Source of the DNA: UBA2705 sp963977125
GTDB lineage: Bacteria > Pseudomonadota > Alphaproteobacteria > Micavibrionales > Micavibrionaceae
Reading direction: 5' to 3'
DNA: 64,000 nt
Assembly: GCA_963977125.1 (NCBI GenBank)
Contig: CAXBNJ010000006.1
Span: 62,001-126,000 of the forward strand
Part shown: positions 51,801 to 59,474 of the stretch, in pieces
Position numbering within the stretch: the first letter of the stretch is position 1
Layout of the letters: every line of letters begins with the position of its first letter
The notes under the pieces: generated by a model
Told to the model about the DNA's origin: nothing
The model's input: the letters and a program-made list of their open reading frames with translations, nothing else
Databases searched by the model: none
Position numbers and translations under genes: made by a program

Positions 51801-53841
51801 TAATATTATTATCGGGACAGGCGCGGGCGCGGCTATTGATGCGAGCGCTTCTACTGGTACGGTTTTCCTCGGGGCGGATATCAAGAATAATAATTGGCAA
51901 GATTCTAATGGCACGGGGCAGGTTCTTATGGGCGATAGCGGTGCCTATATTGATATGGGCACGAGCGGCGATCTAATCCTACATGCGGGTAGCGGTATTG
52001 ATGTTAATACACGTGGCCTGACAAATCTTTCTGTACAATCTAATAGCGGCAATATTAATATTCACAACAGCGTTAGCGGTGACATGAATATCATAAGCGC
52101 TAATGTGTCTGATGTGGATGGTTCTAACCAACTGGCCATTAGTGGGGTAGAGATTCTCGCAGCGACCGACGGCGATGACATCGTTCTACGTAATGATGCG
52201 GGTGATATTACGTTTAGCGCAGATATGAGCTATATTTATGCTGGCGGCGCAGGGAATGAAGGCTTTGTTAGGTTGGATGCGGGTTATACGGCGGCGCAAA
52301 GCGGCGCAGGGATCGCTTATGGCGGCGGCACAATCAACCTAGGCGGCGCAGGCCTTGTTTTACAAGCGAATAGTGGTGTTGGGAATCATTCCGGTGCTGA
52401 ACTGCGCACAAAAAACCTCAGTGATTTAGCAGCCATTTTGTCTTCTGGATCGGTTTACATCAACAATGATGCCAGCTCTACGCGGGATATTGTAATAGGA
52501 ACGGTGAATGGTGTTTCGGGCATGACGACGAACCGCTCTATAGTCATGACAAATTCTGCCCCTACAGATTTCATTATAAATGAGGCCATTTCAGGTTCTG
52601 CTTTTTGGTCGCATTCTATCTCTACTCAGGGCGTTCTTGATATTAACAATACAATCACTGGCGGCGGCATTTCTTTGTCAGCCATGGCTTTTGACATTGA
52701 TGCCGATATTATACACCCTGGTGGTGGTAATAAAGGGGCGTTGCATTTTACTCAGCAAGGGGGGCTTTCCCTTGGCATTGGATCAAGCGCATCAGCTTCA
52801 TCCATTCTTGATGATACATCCTTATCGCACATTGGAGATGGCTGGTTTAATGATCTGAAATTTATAGCAAGAAACATAATTGATATCGCCACGGCGAGCT
52901 TTTCTGATAATACAGTTTTTCAAACGACCTCTAACAACGCGAATATAGAGCTTAGCGGCGATATAAGCACCACTGATGATGGCGGGTTTGAATTTATCAA
53001 TCATGGCACAGGGCAAACCATTTTGGGCGCTGACATCGACAGCTCAGCCTCCTCAGGCAATATTGTCTTTACGGATAATGTGAAACTGGTCGGTAACAGA
53101 CAAATTTCAACGGGAACGGGCGGCGGTGATATTGCCTTTACTGCTGCGGTTACCGCGGATGCAGCGAGCCAAAATTTAACGCTAATTGCCGGCACGGGCG
53201 ATATTGTCTTTAATGCTGATTTAGGCAGTACAACGACACGTTTTGCCGATATAGCCATTAATTCTACCCATGATGTAACCGTGGCCAACGATTCCTCAAT
53301 TTTCGCAACAAATTATACGCAAAGCGCGGGCACTGGTTTGACCAGCTTTGGAGCGCCAGCTGCGGGTTATGGCATAGACGTCACCAATGATCTTTTTGTA
53401 GAGACGGAGTCCCTCACCGGTAAAGTGCATGTTGGTGGCAGCGTAAAACTTAATAAAAATGCATCGCTTATTAGCTTAACGGGGCTCGTGCCTTCAGGTG
53501 ATATGGATTCTTCAACAGATTTTAGTTGGACGGATTCCACAGATGGGGTCAGTACCGACACGAATTTTACCTTTAACAGCCTTGTGATTAATTCTTTTGT
53601 CCCGCCAGTCATTTCAAATGGACTTGATAGCTTATTGAGTATTCTTGATAACGTGAGAGCTACAATATTCAGTTTCAAGGCGTTAGATATAAAAGCAGCG
53701 CAAACGAAGACCTCACAAAGCGCTTCAACGCCCTCACCGACATCAAGCCCCCTCGTGACGGGTGATTTTGATATGGATTTTGAGCCATTATATGAACTCT
53801 CTGTGCCCCAAAGCCCCGGCAATACGGGCGACGAAGATTAA
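48856..53841 (+). CDS. Large TpsA-like filamentous-haemagglutinin-type exoprotein
   Basis: A 1661-residue secreted protein, paralogous to the one at 32486. Signal peptide 1-47 (PSSAQA), with four Cys before the cleavage site. TPS domain: LPTGGSVVHG, INWDSFNIG, TEFHQPNNNAIAVNRIVG, DPTQILGTLIANGKILVLDG, then a beta-helix whose blocks DGGKVIVWADDTTRYYGD and GQLLVDPQDIYIVD match those in the paralog. Some 1100 residues of Asn/Asp/Gly/Thr-rich beta-helix follow (patterns such as LTLAAGTGNIDFIGN and ISSATDVSGDNADV). The C-terminal 100 residues are Ser/Thr/Pro-rich. No lectin insert, MBG module or LPXTG-like anchor is seen. No outer-membrane TpsB gene is in the window. Likely role: cell-surface adhesion or biofilm matrix. 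Confidence 0.88.
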   Translation: MNKCVTHKLLDSSCKKSPVLCKPLCTLVLTSLLLSSACFIQPSSAQALPTGGSVVHGVAEFDYNEENALHIQQTTQKTIINWDSFNIGENQLTEFHQPNNNAIAVNRIVGNSIDPTQILGTLIANGKILVLDGNGVFFGPDSHVDVGGLLASTGDIKDQDFITNDVITIYNAATHGAIINQGQINIKDAGIAAFVSPTIINNGYITAKLGHVVLAAGTQATLDLYGDGLLELALDQGQKQQIINAGHISADGGYIHIEAAAASDAVDNLIMNTGVIAANSVSVDETGQIHLYAQGSQNTASGASDTNLIVNDGLIEASGREVAAQGGDVILRGGAQSVVQVSGSIDVSGKTGGYIEVTGDKVALFDHAFLDGRGDNGGGDILIGGDYQGSGDTYTAQYTYISSESTIAADALLSGDGGKVIVWADDTTRYYGDISAQAGAQSGDGGFVEVSGKKSLLMRGGVDLTAANGTTGQLLVDPQDIYIVDAAAADDGATADAVFGTATSTDYTFSDDHIETLLTSANLTLQAERDIYVNEDIDTSAGNYALSLQADNNINLNADFNIDGALSLLADVDGVGGGGIVLSKDISITTTNDTILLNGSIDSDGTARDLTLAAGTGNIDFIGNVGSSSSLDVLTISSATDVSGDNADVSNSATASMDVNVLDVTAIGTVNLGAVEIQSDTVTDEISILAQNVILSGGLTDLDNGNIGTQIWVHNDLTINGDVNLSHETDFRAGGNIAFNANVTQRGGNYFRVLAGNHDFTGYDTSLDLTLNPNLTIPDGVRVFQDLGYETYLSLDTGTGKIDIDGVLESDVQMRMYRGDIELEDGSIIAHGNLFISNGRITTDASTGIDISVAGDLSFSYGYDVGDAANPLRISHTASGGTLTSGYPNQANLIITDNHYADVSVSGRIYMVAGDAVIIDNNGDTFENLWDTNLTSTLTLDTTTNGTNITFLPNICCGAAVNNTITIASAVLGGDFSVSGTDNIIIGTGAGAAIDASASTGTVFLGADIKNNNWQDSNGTGQVLMGDSGAYIDMGTSGDLILHAGSGIDVNTRGLTNLSVQSNSGNINIHNSVSGDMNIISANVSDVDGSNQLAISGVEILAATDGDDIVLRNDAGDITFSADMSYIYAGGAGNEGFVRLDAGYTAAQSGAGIAYGGGTINLGGAGLVLQANSGVGNHSGAELRTKNLSDLAAILSSGSVYINNDASSTRDIVIGTVNGVSGMTTNRSIVMTNSAPTDFIINEAISGSAFWSHSISTQGVLDINNTITGGGISLSAMAFDIDADIIHPGGGNKGALHFTQQGGLSLGIGSSASASSILDDTSLSHIGDGWFNDLKFIARNIIDIATASFSDNTVFQTTSNNANIELSGDISTTDDGGFEFINHGTGQTILGADIDSSASSGNIVFTDNVKLVGNRQISTGTGGGDIAFTAAVTADAASQNLTLIAGTGDIVFNADLGSTTTRFADIAINSTHDVTVANDSSIFATNYTQSAGTGLTSFGAPAAGYGIDVTNDLFVETESLTGKVHVGGSVKLNKNASLISLTGLVPSGDMDSSTDFSWTDSTDGVSTDTNFTFNSLVINSFVPPVISNGLDSLLSILDNVRATIFSFKALDIKAAQTKTSQSASTPSPTSSPLVTGDFDMDFEPLYELSVPQSPGNTGDED

Positions 53842-53897
53842 GCTCTATAGGCATAAGCTGGGCGAGTGCGCTTTAAATTGTGATTTTGGTTTGGTTT

Positions 53898-54239
53898 CTA
53901 AAAGTCACTTTGCTGCATTTCTTTCATGACGCGGATAATATCCTCAATCATCAAGATGAGCTGAGGGGCTGCGTTGAAGGCTGTGGTCTCATCACCGCTC
54001 ATTAGGGCGGCCTCAATGGTTTCTGCTCTTTGCCCGGGGTCGTTCGCTCCCACGGTATAGGCCAGAGATTTAAGGTCATGTGCGCTAGATTGCAGATTCT
54101 TGCTGTTTTTATCCGTAAGGGCATCTTTACAGTTTTGGATATGATTTTCTAAACTAATGATGTAAATTTGTAACATCTTCGATCGCTTCTCTTGGTGGAA
54201 TCGGTTGAGAAAATTATTGAGTAGAGTAAGGTCAAACAT
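53898..54239 (-). CDS. Stand-alone HPt phosphotransfer protein
   Basis: A 113-residue protein, mostly one HPt four-helix bundle. The phosphoacceptor is His54 in SSAHDLKSLAYTVGA, the exact HPt signature (HxLKG/S with a following Ala/Gly-rich turn). The N-terminal 25 residues form an extra helix. It would shuttle phosphate between a hybrid kinase receiver and a response regulator. It is divergent from a single-domain receiver gene, 49 bp away, an arrangement that suggests the pair works together. The hybrid kinase at 5554 already has its own HPt domain, and the kinase at 45193 has no receiver, so a further hybrid kinase elsewhere is probably the donor. It converges on TpsA2. Confidence 0.85.
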   Translation of the reverse strand: MFDLTLLNNFLNRFHQEKRSKMLQIYIISLENHIQNCKDALTDKNSKNLQSSAHDLKSLAYTVGANDPGQRAETIEAALMSGDETTAFNAAPQLILMIEDIIRVMKEMQQSDF

Positions 54240-54288
54240 GAGTTGTGCAGTTTTTTAATGGGTGATCGGATAAAATTGAGGTCTTAGT

Positions 54289-54663
54289 ATGAGAGAAAAA
54301 ATTTTACTTGTCGAGGATGAACCAGCCCTTCTTGAAACGATAAAGGAATATTTGGAGCCACGATATTATGTGGTTACAGCAAGAAATGCTGCGCAAGCTT
54401 CCGAAGCACTAGATACAGTCGATTTCAAAGCGATTATTGTCGATCTAGGACTGCCAGACATTAGCGGGTTGGCTGTCATCAAAAAAGCTCGGAAGATTAA
54501 TAAAAGGTTGGCTATTATTGCGTTAACAGGTGATCAAACACTTGAGACGGTACAGCACGCAATGGAACTAGATATTGATGATTATCTAGTCAAGCCGGTC
54601 GATGCTGAACAGCTTCATGACCGTATTAAAAAAGCAGTGCGGCATAGATATGTGGTTATTTAG
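54289..54663 (+). CDS. Single-domain response regulator (receiver only)
   Basis: A 124-residue CheY-like receiver without output domain. Acidic pocket Glu9/Asp10 (LLVEDE), phosphoacceptor Asp52 (IIVDLGLPDISG), switch Thr80 (ALTGD), and Lys102 in LVKPVD: all present. The short basic tail (KKAVRHRYVVI) is no known output module. Such proteins act by protein-protein contact or as intermediates in phosphorelays, e.g. DivK or CpdR in alphaproteobacteria; it is not clearly either. It lies 49 bp from the divergent HPt gene. The downstream 140 bp contains the GC-rich dyad GCCCCC-A-GGGGGC (54706-54718) but no clean terminator. Confidence 0.9.
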   Translation: MREKILLVEDEPALLETIKEYLEPRYYVVTARNAAQASEALDTVDFKAIIVDLGLPDISGLAVIKKARKINKRLAIIALTGDQTLETVQHAMELDIDDYLVKPVDAEQLHDRIKKAVRHRYVVI

Positions 54664-54805
54664 GGGAGAGCTGTACTATCTCTCTCGCTACTCCGCTTTT
54701 GCAAAGCCCCCAGGGGGCATGATAGATAAAGTCCCCAAATAACAAAATTTTAATATTATTAGCCCATACTATTTTTATATATACGAATAGGAGGGACGGG
54801 TTGTT

Positions 54806-55282
54806 ATGAATAATTTTGTTGATGTTGACGGGCTTAAACTAAAGAAAAAAGTTCGAGCGCTTATTACCAATGATGATATGGAGTTTCTTCTTATTAGGCC
54901 TCATGGTTATAAAGATAATTCTTGGACTTTTGTTGGCGGTGGCGTCGAAGATGGTGAAACCGATATGGAGGCGCTGTATCGGGAGCTGCAAGAAGAAGTT
55001 AACATTCAAGAGATTACCTCCGTCCAAGAATCAAGCCTCGTTAACTGGTTCGCTTTCTCCGAAGAATTTAAAGCCAAGAAGAATTTCGATTATGATGGCC
55101 AGCATGCAACGTATTTTCATGTGTCTGTGCCCAACCATACGCAAATCACCATACAAGACTGTGAAGTTGCCGATTTTTGCTGGTCAAGCGACAAAGACGT
55201 TTTAAAACGCATCACAGTTTCGAAACACCGTGAGATTTTCAATTTTCTTGCAGATGAATTTGAATTGCTTTCTATCGCATAG
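54806..55282 (+). CDS. NUDIX hydrolase
   Basis: A 158-residue NUDIX-fold pyrophosphohydrolase cleaving nucleoside diphosphates linked to another group. The Nudix box is GGVEDGETDMEALYRELQEE (Gx5Ex7REUxEE), with Asn in place of the usual Gly just after it (VNI). Strand LLIRPHGYKDNSWTFVGGG precedes it, as in many bacterial members. Substrate cannot be read: candidates are oxidised nucleotides, NDP-sugars, Ap4A or NADH. The length matches small housekeeping NUDIX proteins. The start ATG 54806 has AGGAGGGACGG upstream, a strong ribosome-binding region. It converges on the dodecin-like gene, with 29 bp between stops. Confidence 0.9.
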   Translation: MNNFVDVDGLKLKKKVRALITNDDMEFLLIRPHGYKDNSWTFVGGGVEDGETDMEALYRELQEEVNIQEITSVQESSLVNWFAFSEEFKAKKNFDYDGQHATYFHVSVPNHTQITIQDCEVADFCWSSDKDVLKRITVSKHREIFNFLADEFELLSIA

Positions 55283-55311
55283 CGGGCATTTAAACTGGCC
55301 TATGCGGCGCT

Positions 55312-56016
55312 TTAGGTTTCATCTCTATCATATTTCAAAGCCATGACGGTTACTTTAGATTTTGGCGTGGGGTGAGGGCTGTGCTCTGGCGAAGGGTTGT
55401 GCGCATGTGCTGCTTTAAAGAAACCCTTTTCGACCATTGTTCTAAGAATATCTCTTTCATGAATATGAATTAACAAATGATCTGGAATGCTGGTGGCGTG
55501 TTCTGATCCATGCATGAAATGCTCAAGTATTAAATGCTGTAAATAATAGCTTTCTTGCTGTTCGTGCAATAAGTCTTCTTTGTGATGCGCTTTGCGCTTG
55601 CGGTCATGATCCGTTTGCTTGGCGTTGGTTGTCAGGCTGAGCTTTATGGGGGTTAATTGCACTTCCAAAGTTGCGCGGTGACCGCCTTTAGGTAAATCAA
55701 CCAACCCAACGACAGTGACACTGACATCATGTTCTTCTGAGAAATAAGCCTTCACTTTTCCAAGTGCTTTTGAGAAGGCCTCATGTATATTATCTTCTGA
55801 ATAACCTTCAACCAATGTGCGGTGAATGTTTTGCTTTATCAAAGAGGCGTGCCCCGCAGAGGTCGCATCTCTTTTTTCTTTAAGTTCAGATAAGAGCTCT
55901 ATGATATCGTCAGCATAGGTTGAGACAAAGCTTCTGAGGCGTTTGTCATCATCAAGATTATTCTTAATTTGACCTAATTCATCGATTAAGAAATCTATAT
56001 CTTTATTGTGGGGCAT
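55312..56016 (-). CDS. Uncharacterised His-rich protein, possibly with dodecin-like segment
   Basis: A 234-residue cytoplasmic protein. The first 70 residues form charged helices. Residues about 70-128 read as helix-strand-strand: GYSEDNIHEAFSKALGKVKAYF, DVSVTVVGLVDLP, HRATLEVQLTPIKL. A helix after a YS/TS turn, a variable strand, then a final ATLEVQL strand resembles dodecin, a flavin/CoA-binding dodecamer, but this is only a topology match. The last 100 residues contain at least 15 His (HHKEDLLHEQQ, LILEHFMHGSEH, LLIHIHERD, AHAHNPSPEHSPH) and end basic. It could bind metal. No signal peptide. Neighbours do not help. Confidence 0.6.
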   Translation of the reverse strand: MPHNKDIDFLIDELGQIKNNLDDDKRLRSFVSTYADDIIELLSELKEKRDATSAGHASLIKQNIHRTLVEGYSEDNIHEAFSKALGKVKAYFSEEHDVSVTVVGLVDLPKGGHRATLEVQLTPIKLSLTTNAKQTDHDRKRKAHHKEDLLHEQQESYYLQHLILEHFMHGSEHATSIPDHLLIHIHERDILRTMVEKGFFKAAHAHNPSPEHSPHPTPKSKVTVMALKYDRDET

Positions 56017-56129
56017 GGCAGTTCCAAATGTTTAAGGCGGCTAAGACAGGGAGGCCTATGCAAAGATTAACTTAAGTTAGAAAATTCTACAAGAGAGCAG
56101 GGGACCACGCAGCTATCTGGTGGGTTGTG

Positions 56130-56411
56130 ATGTATATGTTGAGTAAATTCTTGACGGCTGTGCATATAAACACTTATTTTAAGAACATGAGTAAAAATAA
56201 TAATGAGCATATGAGCGGTGATTCTGTTAACTCTGTTGATGAGTCGACAGAGGCGGATTGTGATCTTTTCCCTGCGGAAGTCTTAGAGTCCTTAAAAGAT
56301 ACCGCAGATAAGTTAGAGACATATAACCCGCAACTCTCTGAGCAAGAAGCCCTAGCCGACCGGGTCATCGCAATGCAGCTTAAAAAGTTTCTGCGTGACC
56401 AAGAGGGCTAA
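56130..56411 (+). CDS. Small hypothetical protein
   Basis: A 93-residue frame with a coding-like acidic second half (PAEVLESLKDTADKLETYNPQLSEQEALADRVIAMQLKKFL, written in parts: helix-forming, amphipathic). No signal peptide or family recognised. The start is uncertain: ATG 56130 follows a GGTGGG-like site, whereas ATG 56187 (MSKNNNEHMSGD) gives a 74-residue soluble protein and may be the true start, since the first 20 residues look unrelated. It is isolated between divergent and convergent neighbours. Given its length and lack of homology it could be spurious, though the composition argues for coding. Confidence 0.5.
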   Translation: MYMLSKFLTAVHINTYFKNMSKNNNEHMSGDSVNSVDESTEADCDLFPAEVLESLKDTADKLETYNPQLSEQEALADRVIAMQLKKFLRDQEG

Positions 56412-56429
56412 TCGCACCTCGAAACCAAG

Positions 56430-57086
56430 CTAAACTTTTTTAAATATTAGGCAATGTGTGTGTTCATAGTCTTTGTGATAGTCAGGTTTCGCGCCTGTCC
56501 AACGCAGGATGACTTCAGCTTGAGGCTTAAGACTTTTTGAGATGTGATGATGGAAATCACGCACGAGCGGTGTATAGCTTGTATCTTGAATATTATCGGA
56601 TTGTACGATGATTAAAGCCTCTTTTTTCATGACGGTAGCGACTTGCGAAAAAATGAATTCAAGACGTTTAAGATAGGCTTCATAGCCATCATATTGAGGG
56701 TCGCCACCATAAAGCGGATTCCAATCTCCATCACTGATCATATAGGGTGGAGAAGTAATACAGAAATCCATTTGAGGCAAACCGAGCGCTGCTATATTCG
56801 CAGCATCATCATGTGTGATGTTCTGCCAATGCTCTATTTGGCCGGCACCCCATTCAAAACGCTCAGCATCCGCCTCAATGCCGTAAGGGATACGCCCCAT
56901 TTCCTCAGCGACAAAAGCTGTTGTTCCAAAACCTATGAATGGGTCAAAAACAGAATCGCCTTTTTTTGTGTAATTCTCGATGAAGTAACGAACAAGACTT
57001 TCGGGGTATTGGTCACAATTATCGATATAATTCGGAGTGTTTTGCCCGGTTAAAAACGCAAGCTCGATAAAACTGGGATAGGCCAT
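56430..57086 (-). CDS. Orphan DNA methyltransferase (N4-cytosine/N6-adenine type)
   Basis: A 218-residue AdoMet-dependent DNA methylase. Motif I is VFDPFIGFGTTAFVAEEMG, followed by GIEADAERFEWG; motif IV, catalytic, is DFCITSPPYMI (SPPY, as in N4mC and some N6mA enzymes). The order AdoMet site then catalytic motif is the gamma-like arrangement. It is short, with no target-recognition domain of normal size, so recognition may lie in the few residues left (DWNPLYGGDPQYDGYEAYL). No restriction endonuclease gene is adjacent, hence orphan. ATG 57086 is chosen; the upstream TTG at 57113 has no ribosome site. It may mark DNA for replication or repair control, or be a phage-defence remnant. Confidence 0.83.
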   Translation of the reverse strand: MAYPSFIELAFLTGQNTPNYIDNCDQYPESLVRYFIENYTKKGDSVFDPFIGFGTTAFVAEEMGRIPYGIEADAERFEWGAGQIEHWQNITHDDAANIAALGLPQMDFCITSPPYMISDGDWNPLYGGDPQYDGYEAYLKRLEFIFSQVATVMKKEALIIVQSDNIQDTSYTPLVRDFHHHISKSLKPQAEVILRWTGAKPDYHKDYEHTHCLIFKKV

Positions 57087-57245
57087 GCTCTTTGTCTCGT
57101 TAAAAGTAATCAATATACAATATGTTCTTCTTCAGCAGTTTAACGGAGTTTACTGTTTTGAAGCAAAGATTAATTTAGGTACGTTCTGTACAAAGAGATG
57201 CAGCACTTTACGCATTGTAGAATAGGAACTTTGCGCTTCGTCAGC

Positions 57246-57623
57246 TTAACTTGGAGATAAAAATTTAGTTTTAACGGAAAGCCCGTTAACCTGCCCTTGA
57301 TTTACACGCGCCCCAGACCAGACTTCCATGCTTAAGGGAACATCCACGCCTGTTTCTAATGCTTTAATTAACGCCTCTTCAGAAGAAGCTGATAGTAGGT
57401 AACGATCAATTGAATTCTCTCTCATTAGGCCATCAGAAACGATTACAGCTAAATGGAATTGTGAGGTCAATTGTTTACCGGCTATTGATTTATGCTCTAT
57501 TTCAGGACTAATGATGTCTTGGGCGCCATTAATAATTTTAATCTCCACTGGGTTAAAAGAGCCCGGAGCAGGGGATTCTGAGGCTTGCAGTATTCCTTTA
57601 AGTTTCATCATAAAATCTTTCAT
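57246..57623 (-). CDS. Small hypothetical protein
   Basis: A 125-residue protein, no signal peptide, no membrane segment. ATG 57623 with GGGT nine bases upstream is favoured; a TTG five codons earlier is the only alternative. Predicted alternating strands (VEIKIINGAQDII, QFHLAVIVSDGL, LSMEVWSGARVNQGQVNGLSVKTKF) suggest a beta-rich fold. I do not recognise the family. It is separated by about 160 bp from the methyltransferase gene on the same strand, so cotranscription is possible but not shown. Confidence 0.55.
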   Translation of the reverse strand: MKDFMMKLKGILQASESPAPGSFNPVEIKIINGAQDIISPEIEHKSIAGKQLTSQFHLAVIVSDGLMRENSIDRYLLSASSEEALIKALETGVDVPLSMEVWSGARVNQGQVNGLSVKTKFLSPS

Positions 57624-57806
57624 GCCAAGTTTACCCAACTATTATACATAAAAACATAAAAAATTCAATGGGAATGTCTATTATAAAAAATAGCTTTAGT
57701 TTAAATGTCGTGTTTCGGAATTGATCCTATTGTAGAAAAGGCGCATTATGCCTTAACGTTATATATAAATTTATGGTGCCCGTTTTAATCAATAAAGAGA
57801 GCTGAT

Positions 57807-58235
57807 GTGAATATGAAGCCGTGTATTTGTGGTAAGTCAAAGCCTTTCGCCGCATGCTGCGCGCCATTTCTGTCTGGCGAAAAAATTGCAAAAACCCCTG
57901 AACAGCTTATGCGTTCGCGTTTTTCGGCATATGCATTGGGCGGTTATGGCGAATATTTACTATCGACTTGGTTACCATCCTGTGCACATGGATTGGTTGC
58001 GTCCGAGTTATCAAAGCCCACTGTAAATTGGCAGGGTTTGCACGTTATATCCTCATCGCAAAAAGGGGATAATGGGGTGGTAGAATTTAAGGCTTGGTTC
58101 TCTGCCTCATCACGTTTTGATGATTTGGAGGTCATGCATGAAGTATCGGAATTTATTCGTATAGGATCACGTTGGTTTTATGCCGGTGTTAAGAACAACA
58201 ACTCAATAAGCGCTATTAAAAACATTAAACAATAA
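57807..58235 (+). CDS. YchJ-family protein with N-terminal SEC-C motif
   Basis: A 142-residue protein of the YchJ/UPF0225 family. An N-terminal zinc-binding SEC-C-like motif (CICGKSKPFAACC, with Cys at 6, 8, 17, 18) precedes an NTF2-like domain: PEQLMRSRFSAYALGGYGEYLLSTW, a family hallmark, then VEFKAWFSA and a strand-rich tail with RWFYAGV. The usual C-terminal second Cys motif of longer members is missing. Function is unknown. Start: GTG 57807 or ATG 57813, two codons apart; GAGAG upstream suits either. It lies 12 bp before the alcohol dehydrogenase gene with a ribosome site in between (AAGGAGA), so they form an operon. Confidence 0.85.
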   Translation: MNMKPCICGKSKPFAACCAPFLSGEKIAKTPEQLMRSRFSAYALGGYGEYLLSTWLPSCAHGLVASELSKPTVNWQGLHVISSSQKGDNGVVEFKAWFSASSRFDDLEVMHEVSEFIRIGSRWFYAGVKNNNSISAIKNIKQ

Positions 58236-58247
58236 GGAGATAAGACC

Positions 58248-59300
58248 ATGAAAACTACAGGATATGCCGCTCATTCATCAGATGCCCATATGGTGCCATA
58301 TCATTTTGAGCGCAGAGATTTGCGCGCGAACGATGTCGCCATTGAAATTCTTTATTCTGGCGTTTGCCATTCTGATCTTCACACGGTCAATGGTGACTGG
58401 GGCCCGCAGGCCTATCCGCTTGTGCCAGGACATGAAATCGTTGGCCGCGTTTTAGACGTAGGCTCGGATGTTAAGGCTTATAAAGTTGGCGAGAATGTGG
58501 CTGTTGGCTGCATGGTTGATAGCTGCCTTGCGTGTGATCAATGCGATAATCATGAGGAACAATATTGCCGCAACGGCATGACGGCGACGTATGGCGCGCC
58601 AGACCGAATCAGTGGTGAAACCACTCAAGGTGGGTATTCTAAGCATATTATTGTACGTGAAGAGTTTGTGCTGCGTGTTCCTGATAAGTTAGATCTCACC
58701 AGAACCGCGCCAATCTTATGTGCAGGCATTACAACTTATTCACCGCTACGCACTTGGAATGTCGGCAAAGGCAGCCGCGTTGGTGTTATCGGGCTTGGTG
58801 GTCTGGGGCATATGGCGGTTAAATTGGCCGTCGCCATGGGCGCGGAAGTTACGGTTATCAGTCGCTCCAACAACAAAGAACAAGACGCAAAAGACATTGG
58901 CGCGAAAGCTATTCTCGTCTCGCAAGATCAAGCCGCGATGGAGAAGGCTGTACACTCATTTGATTTGATTATTGATACAGCCCCCGTGAAACATGATCTG
59001 AACCCTTACACGCCTTTATTAGACGTTGATGGCACGATCGTTATTGTTGGTCAGGTTGGCCCCATGGATGAGCCGTCGACTATGCCGCTTATTTTTGGTC
59101 GTCGCCGTGTGGCAGGCTCTTTAATTGGTGGGATTAAAGAAACGCAGGAAGTTTTGGATTTTTGCGCTGAACATAATATTCATCCTGAATGTGAAATGAT
59201 CAAGATGGAAGATATAAATGATGCGTTTGCACATCTGTCTAAAGGCGACGTTGCACATCGTTTTGTCATTGATATGGCCAGTTTAAGTGCTGAAGGTTAA
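58248..59300 (+). CDS. Zinc-dependent NAD(P) alcohol dehydrogenase (YahK/CAD type)
   Basis: A 350-residue medium-chain dehydrogenase. Catalytic zinc ligands Cys40 (GVCHSDLH), His62 and Glu63 (VPGHEIVG), with a further Cys around residue 158 (APILCAG). Structural zinc at Cys93, Cys96, Cys99, Cys107 (DSCLACDQCDNHEEQYC). The Rossmann motif is VIGLGGLGHMAVKLA; the following SRSNNK suggests NADPH, as in YahK and cinnamyl-alcohol dehydrogenases, which reduce a broad range of aldehydes. Probable role: aldehyde detoxification. Ribosome site AAGGAGA upstream of ATG 58248. It is the second gene of an operon with the YchJ-like gene and is followed by a strong hairpin. Confidence 0.92.
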   Translation: MKTTGYAAHSSDAHMVPYHFERRDLRANDVAIEILYSGVCHSDLHTVNGDWGPQAYPLVPGHEIVGRVLDVGSDVKAYKVGENVAVGCMVDSCLACDQCDNHEEQYCRNGMTATYGAPDRISGETTQGGYSKHIIVREEFVLRVPDKLDLTRTAPILCAGITTYSPLRTWNVGKGSRVGVIGLGGLGHMAVKLAVAMGAEVTVISRSNNKEQDAKDIGAKAILVSQDQAAMEKAVHSFDLIIDTAPVKHDLNPYTPLLDVDGTIVIVGQVGPMDEPSTMPLIFGRRRVAGSLIGGIKETQEVLDFCAEHNIHPECEMIKMEDINDAFAHLSKGDVAHRFVIDMASLSAEG

Positions 59301-59340
59301 TTTCTAAACGCGGCGCATCGTAAAGATTAACTTAGTTTGA

Positions 59341-59375
59341 GCCGTCCCGCTGTATGAACAACGCAGTGGGACGGC
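59341..59375 (+). terminator. Hairpin / terminator after the alcohol dehydrogenase
   Basis: GCCGTCCCGCTG (59341-59352) pairs with CAGTGGGACGGC (59364-59375) with one G-T wobble. It is followed by ATAGCCTTTCTTT, a weak T-tract. Confidence 0.65.
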
Positions 59376-59474
59376 ATAGCCTTTCTTTGAAACTTTTTGC
59401 GGTTGAGATACGAATTGAAGCAAATGGAAAGTAATTACTCTTATATTTTAATATTTTTAGAGACTGGTTTTTAA

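Noticed and set aside
50484..53822. Long antisense frames inside TpsA2 (up to 198 codons)
   Set aside because: They mirror the Thr/Ser/Asn-rich repeat coding of the real gene; low-complexity Val/Ser/Ala translations with no starts or motifs.
32453..53841. Repeated blocks in the two TpsA genes as a CRISPR or mobile repeat
   Set aside because: The similarity is protein-level paralogy of beta-helix repeats, without regular spacers or flanking inverted repeats.
54706..54718. GCCCCC-A-GGGGGC dyad as a terminator of the receiver gene
   Set aside because: No loop and no T-run after it; could be an operator or chance, so not listed as a terminator.
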